The notes under the pieces were generated by a model. The model saw nothing but the letters and a program-made list of their open reading frames with translations, was not told where the DNA came from and made no database searches. From contig NC_052679.1 of assembly GCF_016802725.1 (NCBI RefSeq), positions 24,051,561 to 24,115,560 on the forward strand: a stretch of 64,000 bases of DNA, read 5' to 3'. Position numbers and translations under genes: made by a program. Source of the DNA: Solenopsis invicta (Eukaryota; Arthropoda; Insecta; Hymenoptera; Formicidae). The stretch's first letter is position 1. The number at the start of each line of letters is the position of its first letter. This document shows, in pieces, positions 45,199 through 55,205 of this stretch.

Positions 45199-48100
45199 AT
45201 GACGACCAATTGCACCGACAACAACGTGCATTGCGCAGAACAAGAGCTGACCAGTGAAGATAAGAAATATGCAGCGGCACATTTGAATGAAACGGACGAA
45301 ATTAGAGAAAGCGCCATCGCGGAGATTAGATGCTGGATAGAAGAGAGTGGTCATTTGCCCGGACAAATCGGTAAAAATATTATTTTATTGTAATGACAGT
45401 TTAATCATACGTACATGATAGACGCGTTGAAATGTGGCGATGAAATTCAAATCTAATAGATCGTTAATTTTGGATCAAATAAAATAAATTACCTTGAGCG
45501 TCAATATATGTTATTTTTGTATTTAGATCGCTGAATCAGTTGAAGAATATAACGGCTGTTATTTAAATAAAAAGTGGAAGCGATTTGAAAGTTTTATAAA
45601 CAATAGAGAAGAAGAGGGTAACATGGCACCCATTTTCATTTTATTGACTAATTTTGTTTATAATTAATATTTTCTGTTGAAACTTGAACGATTATATTTG
45701 TCGAAGTTATTTGACACATTCTAAATTGAAAGTAATGAAATATTTATTATTTAGGATATGATTTATAAAAATTGAATGCACTGCATAATCGGTGGAAAAA
45801 AATAGTTGTAATATGGCTATCCATAAAAATAATTTAAAAAAATTAGTTTAGTTAAAAAAAACACAATACTTTGTTACAAAATTATATATTTTTAATTTTT
45901 TATTGTTTAGAATTTTCCTGCGTTCAGAAACTTTAGAAATACTATTAGAAATTTTATTAGAAATATTTTATTTCTGTTTAACATTAAACAACAAGCATAA
46001 AGTGTCTCTAATGTTTTTGAACAGCGCTCTTTAGAATGACAATCGATTTATCAGAGAAATATTTTGATATAAAAATTTTGCTTAAAAAATTATATTAATA
46101 AAATTTCATGTTATTGCTTTAACTTTGCATAACTCTAAATGTGTACAGCCGAATAAAAAGTTAAATATCAAAAAAATATTGGAGCGTATATATGTTTGTG
46201 TGATAATACATTCCAGTTTAAGAATAATGAGGAAATACGTGTAATTAAAGCTTAAAAATGTATCTTGAAAAAGTTTAGAAGTGCTCAAAAGTAAAAATGC
46301 CTTATACCAATTGTTATTATATATTGACATATCAGCATTGTTAAAAAACGGCGGGCTACTAAACGAATAACTCCATAAGCAATTGTTAGAATACGTCATC
46401 TAACGGAGATAATAGGGATTATTATATTTGTCGACAGTAGTCAGCGCATAATACACTCTTCTTCTTTAATAAATGATGTTAAATGAAACAAGAGAAAATG
46501 TGTATTAGTAAAGTTTTTAATCGTATAATTATATTTTAGCATTTTTTAAATTCTTTTATTGATCTTTCTTTATGCTTAATTATTATGTGTATAAATTAAT
46601 TCGGGTTTTTTATAGATATTAAGTTGTAAGTTAAAGCTTATTCATAAGAAATAAAAAATGTAACGTTTTTAAATAATTTTCATTATTTTTTATGACTTTG
46701 TCCCATATAGACTAGTTGATAAAAAAAACTTGGCTGTTTTGAATCGATAAAGTTTTCAAGATTCTTTCAGGTCTCTCCTACTATTTTAAAATGCATATCA
46801 GCCAAATACTGTTGGGACAACCGGAACAGATGGTAATTTGACAGGTCTACACCTGGAGTCTAAAATCTGCATTAAAAAGCATTTTTTAGCTCCTCCAAAA
46901 ATGACATATTTTTCATCTTCTTCGAGTATGTAGTTGAATGTTGTGTTGCAAAATAAAATCTCTGATACCATTTTTTGAACATGTGCGTCAGTAGTATCTT
47001 TATCCAGTGCAAAATAAATCATATCTATGACTTCAGCATTAGTTTTTTATGAAAAAATTTTTTTTCTTTCATAATCTTTTATGCGAGAAAAATGTAATGA
47101 TTCAAATGATCAAATGTTTTTGGACAATATCGTGTTCACTACTGTTCTTTTTTTTTCTTTAATGTAAAGTCAGCACAGTCGCTAACTATTATAGTGCTCC
47201 ATAAAGTTTGTGATTGACACTTTCGATTCATTTTAGAGCAAAGGAGAATTTACATTTGAACCAGAGTTACAAGACGTCAAAAGTAAAGGCACCGAAGTAA
47301 TTTATACACCTAATAATTGAATATAGAAAAAAAGTTTGATTTATTTAAAACAAAAACATGAACATTGTGAAACGTTAATTGTTAATTAAGATTTAAATAG
47401 GATTCCAACAAAATTTTGATATTTCCTTGTAGTAAGTTTAAAACACAATATGTGAAAAAATACACTCCAGTGATGCATTTTGCGATTAACGAGTTAGCTT
47501 TTAATTTAAACAGCATTCACGTAACTAATATTTTGCCACTTAATATATTATATATATTAACTTGCTATCTATTAAGTGGATAATTCTGCTACTATAATTT
47601 TGACTTTACATTTGCTCTATGTATTTGAGATTTCAAAATTTTTATTTGTAAAAAGGAGCATAATAATGCTTGTATATATCAATGTTAGAAAATACCTGTT
47701 GTGGTGTATAATAAACTTTTTCTAGTATAGCCTTGGCCATATTTTATTAAATACGTAACACATTAAGGTCGGAAAATACGTGTTTCATTAATTAATTTGC
47801 ACACTTAATATAAAATCTAATATATATAATTTCTAACAATAAATTTAGCATTTAAAAAAATTGTATTATAGTTTTATCTTTAGGGTATTTTATTTTAATT
47901 TCTTCAAAATATATGCATGATACGAAAAAATGTTTTAAACAAAAGTTGTATTTTGCTTCAAGAAGAATAGAAGAAGATACCATTGATTTGATCTTGAGTG
48001 GTATGATGAAGATTAGATCAAGGTCACATTTATTTTTTTAAATAGAACACCCTATTTTTATTTCCAGAATCTGATAGTTGATGTCAAGAGCATTTTAAAA

Positions 48101-49690
48101 CATTATAATAAAATTTATTTTTATTAAATACTTTTTGAGTTATGAGAATTAAAGATTATAGTATTTTGAAATAAAATACAAAATATCTTTTAAAACATTC
48201 AGTTTTCGATAATGTGTACTTGAATGTAATTTAATTTCCCACAGATGATGATTTTCTTATTCTTATGATTTTTGAGAGTCTGCAAATTTAATCTTGAGAA
48301 AACCAAGGAGAGAATAAGAAACTATTGTAAGCACCGATCCGATTTACCGGAATGGTTCAAAAATATGGATCCGTTTCGAGCGGAACTACAAGAATTGCTT
48401 GAAATGGGGTAACAACCATTATTAAATAAAATCTTTGTTCTACTCTATTGCTGTTCGGTTCATAGCGCATTATTTTTTAACTTTTATTCATTTTGGAACT
48501 TATAGCGATCTTAATTTTAATGATAAATTGCTTAAATTAAAAATAAGTCTTTTAATTTTCTTTTATTGTTGTATTACATTTTATTAATAAAATTTTGTTA
48601 TAATTGTTTTGAGATGACTAAATGTAAAATAAATAGTGTGACAATTAAGTTGCCAAGGAACATGAAAAATACACAAAAAAGAGCAAAAATATTTATTAAT
48701 TCTATTATTCTACATTGTTTTCAAATAACGTTCATATCTTTCACTCAAGGAATAAAATGCGGAGAAAAATGTTTTTGCTCGAATCGTCTTCAGTTCTCAG
48801 CACAATCTGTTCGATTGAATATAAGTTTTGATTTTCAAATTTAGACTCTTTTATTTAGGAAATATAACAATCATACAGCGTTTAATTGTCACACTGTATT
48901 GCAATAAAACTAAAAAATATATTAACTTCTTTGTAGAAATTAAATGTTTTTTATGCGTTTAGAGTTGTATTGCCTCTTCGAAAGCCGGATAATCAGGGAA
49001 GATTAATTTTCATCATACGCGGAAATCTGCATGATCCAAGAAAACACAAAATACCAGATCTAGCTAAGGTAAAGTTAAAACGTTAATAACATAGTGTTCA
49101 AAGAATTTTTAGTGGATGTTGTCACAATAACGTATTTTTAATTTGTGTTTTATTATTTTTGAATAAATCATTTTTTCAGATCTGTATACTGGTGTTAGAA
49201 ACAATGATGAAGTATTATCCAGCTGGATCTATATATGGTTACTCAGTTTTCGTAGATACAAATAATCTATTTATACGTCAGATTTTACAATTTACACCTT
49301 TTGTCTTAAGAAATATGGTCCACACATTTCAAAAGTGCTATCCTATGAGATATCACAAGATTGTTGTTTTTAATACGCCAAAAGCGTTCGAAGTTATTAT
49401 CGAGATTATGAAAACTTTCATGTCGGAGAAGTTAAAAAATAGATTTCACGTCTACTCACACAAGCATTGTTTCGAAGATATTCCTGCTCATATCTTACCT
49501 GTCGAATATGGTGGTACCGATGGAACACTTGAGGAATTAACAGGTAATTACATAAATTAAATAGATATAAATGTAGACAATAATGCGCGCGCGTGTGTGT
49601 GTGTGTATAATACAAGTATTTATTTTTGCAGTACATTGGAAAAAATTGATCGAGAAGAATCGTGACTGGATTACGAAAATGACGGAATGA
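45199..49690 (+). CDS. CRAL-TRIO domain protein (clavesin / alpha-tocopherol-transfer-protein-like), with a frame break in exon 2
   Basis: Five exons: 45199-45370, 48245-48408, 48963-49068, 49180-49543 and 49632-49690; about 287 residues if the break is ignored. Exon 2 carries the CRAL-TRIO N-terminal helices (CKFNLEKTKERIRNYCKH, DLPEWFKNMDP). Exons 3 and 4 carry the lipid-binding domain (GRLIFIIRGNLHDP, YGYSVFVDTNNL, YPMRYHKIVVFNTPKAF, ILPVEYGGTDGTLEEL). Proteins of this family bind a small hydrophobic ligand and move it between membranes; insects have many paralogues, so ligand and tissue are unknown. Exon 2 is 164 nt, but the phases of exons 1 and 3 require 163 or 166. The frame opens as DDDFLIL and then needs an extra-base skip before FLRVCKF. 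This is either a one-base sequencing/assembly error or an inactivating mutation. Intron 1 holds a dispersed repeat copy. A poly(A) signal is at 49754-49759. Confidence 0.88.
45600..46475 (+). repeat. unclassified dispersed repeat, copy 2 (longest)
   Basis: It begins GAAGAGGGTAACATGGCACCC and runs about 875 bp with the same ordered landmarks as 23018-23830 and 54205-54790. It is in the same orientation, inside intron 1 of the CRAL-TRIO gene. It has no open frame or terminal repeats. Confidence 0.8.
46798..47022 (-). other. unassigned 74-codon open frame, coding-like
   Basis: The frame reads MIYFALDKDTTDAHVQKMVS...KYVIFGGAKKCFLMQILDSR... and ends PVVPTVFG. Its composition is less repetitive than its surroundings and it may continue upstream (TNAEVID). 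It lies antisense in intron 1 of the CRAL-TRIO gene. I recognise no family; it could be a last exon or a transposon or gene fragment. Confidence 0.25.
47930..48180 (+). repeat. dispersed repeat, related to 38396-38640
   Basis: Same ordered landmarks as the 38.4-kb copy, including AATAGAACACCCTATTTTTA and TTCCAGAATCTGATAG. It lies in intron 1 of the CRAL-TRIO gene, shortly before exon 2. Confidence 0.65.
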
Positions 49691-49753
49691 AATAATATTT
49701 TGGACTAGATTTAGAAACAGCAGAAAGTATAATATCTAAATTTCTAAACAAGA

Positions 49754-49759
49754 AATAAA
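49754..49759 (+). terminator. poly(A) signal of the CRAL-TRIO gene
   Basis: AATAAA 64 bp after the stop codon at 49688-49690. Confidence 0.65.
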
Positions 49760-50412
49760 TATTAATATTCACCAATATTCATTCGTCAATATTAATACTG
49801 AGTATTTATTAATACTAGTATTGGCAAAAAAGTATTAGCCAATTTAGTATTAAATACTCAATACTCATTTTTTGTAAGGAAAAGTACTGGTTTATTTGTA
49901 ATTTCTAAATTTTGATAACTGATCACAAATCATGATGAACATTCATTGCCTATTCTTTAATTGTGACAATGTTTTATCTGACTTGCGTAACATATTTTTC
50001 ATTATTTTTATATAGTTTTCAAAAAAACTATCAAGGCATCCAAATTTCTTGACGTCTTGGGACAAATGTATCAAATTGTGTATAAGTTACATTTTGTTGC
50101 CATATAATATTTTAATCGTTTTTATAAAATATATTAGTAAATCATTTACGTATATTTTATTGTATGAACAGTCTTGTGGGCAACGTAAAATTTGTGTGGC
50201 CGTATGTAATACACAAAAATGTTTAAAATAATCTTTGTTCAGATATTTGTTAAAAATAATAGGTTCAAGATGTAGAAGAAGACAATCGAAATGCTGTGGC
50301 TTTCTAACGATCAGCTTCATTGATTCTACCGCATGGATGTTGAGAAAATTGTTTGCGAACAAGAAACGATGAATAGATCAAGAAACTTTTAGAGTAATAA
50401 TCGTTGATTTTA

Positions 50413-50809
50413 TTAAAATCGTTTTGCATTTATACTTGAAAAATGAGATCTTTGAACAAAAACCGGTATTCTTGTAGTTTTTTTTCTCGAATTACTTTGC
50501 CTCGTCGAGTTACAAGAACCCGTTTCGGAATTCTGTTCGTCTGCATACTTTTTTGCGCAATGTCGTAAAACGGTCGCTTTCGAGTACCCCAAAAAATTGC
50601 ATAATATCGGTCGGCGAATTATTGCCGCTCTTCGATTATATTCCGCGCTTGGTCTTATTAACTCGGACATTTTGAAATCATACACGTTTTACATATACAT
50701 CTGACTTACCCAATCGCCAACAATCATCTACTGCTAAAGTCACATGTATAGAGAACTATAGAGAAATTCAAATTGAATTGTGTCCGAATTTAGTTGACGC
50801 ACCTTGTAT
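50413..50809 (-). pseudogene. mariner-like element remnant: terminal repeat and transposase N-terminus
   Basis: On the minus strand a TA-flanked terminus CAAGGTGCGTCAACT (about 50807 downward) is followed, at 50685-50413, by a frame starting MSELIRPSAEYNRRAAIIR. It continues FLGYSKATVLRHCAKKYADE and SRKKTTRIPVFVQR, the paired helix-turn-helix DNA-binding region of mariner-type transposases. The frame then ends and no catalytic DDE/D region is found next to it, so it is truncated and inactive. Confidence 0.6.
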
Positions 50810-51041
50810 ATTACTAAAATTGCACCAAAATATAAAAATAAATTATATTCTGTTATTTGCTATCATATCCAATTTTTTAAAATAATATAGATGAAAGGAA
50901 CAACCATTAAAAAAGCATAAATTTATAATAATAGATGATAATTTTAGTGATTATCGTACGAAATGTAGTGCACAAAATTGCGCATAAAAGCGCAATGAAA
51001 AATTTAAGGTAAATTATGTCAAACACATATAAATACTTATA

Positions 51042-51255
51042 CACTGAGAAAAAAAAGTTGTTAACTTGACTAAAATTTTCAACTTAATTAAATTTCTTTA
51101 ATTAAAGTATTTATGTATTTAATTTATATAAATAAATGTTTAAATCAAAGTTCAAGTATTTTATGTATTTGAATTCAGTGCATAAATAGTTGAACTAAAA
51201 AAGTTTAATCATGTTGAAAATTTTAGTCAAGTTAACAACTTTTTTTTCTCAACTG
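51042..51255. mobile_element. MITE with CACTGAGAAAAAA termini
   Basis: The left arm CACTGAGAAAAAAAAGTTG plus TTAACTTGACTAAAATTTTCAAC is the reverse complement of the right arm GTTGAAAATTTTAGTCAAG plus TTAACAACTTTTTTTTCTCAACTG. About 214 bp, with an AT-rich centre. The termini resemble those of the elements at 57603 and 62551. Confidence 0.8.
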
Positions 51256-51578
51256 TATATATAATAAGATTTTAAAAATATTTATTAAACATCTTTTTTA
51301 CGTTTACGTATATAGTGTTATTTTTGAAACAATATACTTATTTGCTATTATATTAAAATTTGGATGCATGATTCTAAATTTTTCTTGTGGTATATAGAGT
51401 GTGATAAAAGTACTGCGCGGTCTATTAAATTATAAATCACCCCTACTTTTTGGCAGCGAGGGTGATTCAAAAAGTACGAAAGTACGCGTCTCGAGAAAGT
51501 CTCCTTTTGATACCAATTAATTATAATGTAGTTGTTGTTAACACTGACACTGACAGATCTAAAAAACTTAGAAAATGA

Positions 51579-52206
51579 TTATTTTTCTTTTTGGATGGTG
51601 AATTTTATACGGTCGTAGTGGGTATTGAATCTCTCAAGAATTATATCAACATTATCTTCCGGAGCGATGAGGAAAGTGTCATCGACATATCTGTAATAAG
51701 TCGTTATGTTAAAGTCGAAAGAATTTAATATATAATCTTTTAAATCCTGTATAACAATATCGGCAATGATTGGTGATAATAATGAGCTCACCGGAGTGCC
51801 AAATAATTGTTTATAAATAACTTCATTCAACGTGAAAAATATGGATGGGAGTATGAATTTTATTGCTTCTATAAATTCTTCTTTAGGAACTTTTGTGTTT
51901 GATTAAAAAAAAATTTCATCTCTTTATTAATCCGTTAATAATTAACTCGATAAAAATGTTTGTAAATAAAGAAGTTCTTTAATGTTATTATTGTTCAGTT
52001 ATTATTGTATCATGTTATTATTGTATACAAGTTAAAACTATTTATATGACTTTTGGTTTTAAGAGTACTATTTGTAACTATATCCTGTAAATAAGAAGCA
52101 AAAGCACGTAACGCTGTATTTACTAAAGATACTATATTTCGGAAGGGGTAATTTTCTTTCTGTACCTTTGGAAGTCCATATGCTCTCGACAGTAGGGTAT
52201 TAAGTA
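51579..52206 (-). pseudogene. Penelope-like element reverse transcriptase remnant (left arm of a palindrome)
   Basis: Minus-strand frames interrupted by stops and shifts follow the Penelope-like reverse transcriptase. Near the centre it reads AYGLPKVQKENYPFRNIVS (the family's GLPKxHK..PFRPIVS). Further on, at 51830-51579, come TPVSSLLSPIIADIVIQDL and the catalytic YYRYVDDTFLIAPED with its YVDD box. The element stops at about 51579 with no endonuclease domain attached. A mirror copy of its first part continues on the other side of 52207. Confidence 0.8.
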
Positions 52207-52690
52207 ATACTACTTAATACCCTACTGTCGAGAGCATATGGACTTCCAAAGGTACAGAAAGTAATACTATTTAAGTAATACTACTTAATACCCTACTGTC
52301 GAGAGCATATGGACTTCCAAAGGTACAGAAAGTAATACTATTTAAGTAATACTACTTAATACCCTACTGTCGAGAGCATATGGACTTCCAAAGGTACAGA
52401 AAGAAAATTACCCCTTCCGAAATATAGTATCTTTAGTAAATACAGCGTTACGTGCTTTTGCTTCTTATTTACAGGATATAGTTACAAATAGTACTCTTAA
52501 AACCAAAAGTCATATAAATAGTTTTAACTTGTATACAATTCTGAACAATAATAACATTAAAGAACTTCTTTATTTACAAACATTTTTATCGAGTTAGTTA
52601 TTAACGGATTAATAAAGAGATGGAATTTTTTTTTAATCAAACACAAAAATTCCTAAAGAAGAATTTATAGAAGCAATAAAATTCATTTGT
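51860..52690. repeat. large palindrome of Penelope-like sequence with a 71-bp unit repeated about 2.8 times
   Basis: The arms 51860-52206 and 52340-52690 are reverse complements. The symmetry point lies at about 52207 within GGGTATTAAGTAATACTACTT. Between the arms, a 71-bp unit containing CCCTACTGTCGAGAGCATAT starts at 52220, 52291 and 52362; the copies are essentially identical. The unit length is not a multiple of three, so it cannot preserve the coding frame. The near identity of the copies implies recent amplification. Confidence 0.9.
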
Positions 52691-52799
52691 GCGCAATCGG
52701 TAAAAAACACGTTTTGAGATGAAATCATTCTCAGTTTATCTTAAATAAAAAATTAAGTAAATAACATTCTGTAATATGAAAAACTCCCTTTTCTTGTTT

Positions 52800-54190
52800 T
52801 TCTTTCCCAGCGGGGAAGAGTGTTTCATGCACATGCGCAAAAAACCGGACCCGTCTAAGTGTTTAACAATTCTGCCTAGACGACAATTCCCTCAGCGAGT
52901 TCACAGATATAAGGCAGAGAGAACAATGGCGAGGTGAATACTCTTTTCGGTATTGCAAAGCCACGAACGAGCTGGGGCTTTATTCTTAAAAACACGCGAA
53001 TAACTTATGTATACAAAAGTGACAAAATAGCCAATGGGAGAATAACATCAAATAATTCCATTAGTTGTTCTGTTATTTCTGTACACGAAAGTTATTCGCA
53101 CGTTTACAAGAATAGGGCCCTAGGCATTCTCGCATTTGCGGTCATGAGCCCGTTTGCCTTAGTGTTGGTGTCGCGTTCGCCAGTCGGTAATAGAGTGCAT
53201 AATTTCAGAAATACAGAGACAATTAACCTTAGGAGGTGTTGTCGTGCCGTCCGGCTGCTGTGGATTGCGTCGCGAGTCCCGTTGCGTGAATCCTGGACGA
53301 TCGGTTCCTCCGGTAAGTCGCAAAGCCCTCGCACTACCGTGATCGCATGATCGACACGCATACTGGTGTAGCGTAATTTATCACGTTTCGAGGTAGTATT
53401 ACCTTTGTTAATTTGATCGCGTTTATTACTTTTGTGTCATTTCTTCGCATCTCTTACTTGCTGTCATTTTTCTTGCGTGTAGTAATTATTTCGGTTTCGT
53501 CGCGCGGATTACTTTCTTAAATTTCGACGGACTTCGGCTATCTCTTATTACTCGTCAATTTCCTATGTCAATCTTCCTGCAGTAAAATATCTAATATTTT
53601 GTTACTTGCTACTCGGCCTTTTGTTGAATTTCTTACCTGCCTATGTCCTTCCTCGCGGGAACGATGCCCTCCGCCCTTGCCTCCACCACCCTACCCCCTT
53701 TATTGCGTAAGAAAACCGGTTGACCTCGTGCGAGCCTTCGGTCTCGCCTTGGTCAAGAGCGGCGTGTTTTTTCTTCATGGTTGTCATTCGTGTGCATTGG
53801 TGTAGGATTAGGTGAAGCGGCTTGTGAATGCTCTTTTCGCGATTCAATAAATTCTCGCGTAAAGCACAATTGTCGCTCCTGCGCGCGTTTTGCGTAAATT
53901 TTTTCTTACCCCTCTTCCCTTTTGATCGCGTCGTTCGTGTTCGCTGCGTTTTTCTACGGCCTCTTTTGCGGTCTCAATTATATTCGAGGATAATTTTCGC
54001 AAGCTCTGCTTGCGAAATTGTCGTCCTTGTTATTAATTTGGCTGTCCTGTATCTTTTGTCGCAGTCTCCTCTGGTAGAGGTATTGCATGGTGGAGTCCGC
54101 TAGAGATTCCGTGTTCGGTTTTCTGTTTTTCCCGTCTTGTCCTCTTAGAGATTTGGACGGCACAACGTATACTGTATTTCTGTAAGTATT
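52800..54190. mobile_element. GC-rich LTR-like region
   Basis: Base composition changes abruptly to GC- and CpG-rich, as in the solo LTR at 43100. A segment at about 53288-53345 (TCGCAAAGCCCTCGCAC) resembles 44128-44185 of that LTR (CCGCAAAGCCCTCAGGCAC). An AATAAA occurs at about 53848, and a TGGTGGAGTCCGC sequence after a TTGCA at about 54086 could be a degenerate primer-binding site. I cannot place both ends. Open frames here are composition artefacts. Confidence 0.4.
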
Positions 54191-54204
54191 ACATATAAAT
54201 ATGA

Positions 54205-54790
54205 GTAGAGGAAAAGAGGGTATATATTATGGCACCTATTTTTATTTTATTGAATAACTTTGTGTATAATTAATATTTTCTATTGAAACTTGATTACATT
54301 TGCCAAAGTGTTGTTTAACAGATTCTAGATTCAAAGTAATGAAATATTTATTATTTAAGACGTGATTTATAAAAATCTAATGCACTGCATAATTGGTGGA
54401 AGAAAAAAAATGGTTGTAATATTGTTATTTATAAAAATAATTTTAAAAAATTAGTTTAGTTTAAAAGGAACACAGTACTTTGTTACAAAATTATATAATT
54501 TATATTTTCCATTGTTTAGAATTTTTTTGCGTTTAAAAGCTTTAGAAATACCATTAAAAATTTTATTAAAAATATTATTTTATCCCTGTTTAACATTAAA
54601 CAACAAGCATAAAATGATATCTCTAATGTTTTTAAATATCGCTCTTTAAAATGACAATCGATTTATCGAGAAATGTTTTAATATAAAAATTTTGCTTAAA
54701 AAACCATATTAACAAAATTCCATGTTATTGTTTAACTTTGTATAACTCGAAATGTATAAAAAAATTAAATAACAAACTTTATATTTTTTA
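54205..54790 (+). repeat. unclassified dispersed repeat, copy 3
   Basis: It starts GAAAAGAGGGTATATATTATGGCACC and matches the first two thirds of copies 1 and 2 in order and orientation, ending after ATAACTCGAAATGT. It is located 0.4 kb upstream of the mpaB-like gene. Confidence 0.8.
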
Positions 54791-55205
54791 TATTTTTTCT
54801 TGAGAATACCTAAGTATTGTAATGTACGCCTTTATTCAAATAAATATTTGAGTGAATACTACACATTTATAAAATTTTATAAAAATTGGTGATGCCCAAC
54901 TGTTGGGTTCTTCTTGTTAGCATAAAAGATTAGTGCTCTTGAAAATTGTTCCATTTATATATATATATATTACATTAATGTGACTTTTGCAGAATAATTT
55001 ATTCAAAGCAATTGAATCAATCACATTGTTAAAAAAAGCAAAAAAATGGAAGAAAAACGTGATTGGGGGATAAAGCAGACACAAATGGAATTGATGAATG
55101 ATGATAAGTCGGATTGTATAAAACATAATATCCACAATGATACGAGGATCACATTAAGTTCAGAAAATCAAAGCAACAGTGGCATTAAATATTATAAACT
55201 TTTAG

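Noticed and set aside
52201..52403. CRISPR-like array or satellite
   Set aside because: The repeats are contiguous 71-bp units of retroelement coding sequence without spacers, in a eukaryotic genome.
53104..54103. Open frames on both strands in the GC-rich 53-54 kb region
   Set aside because: Same composition effect; sequence resembles LTR-type DNA, not a gene.
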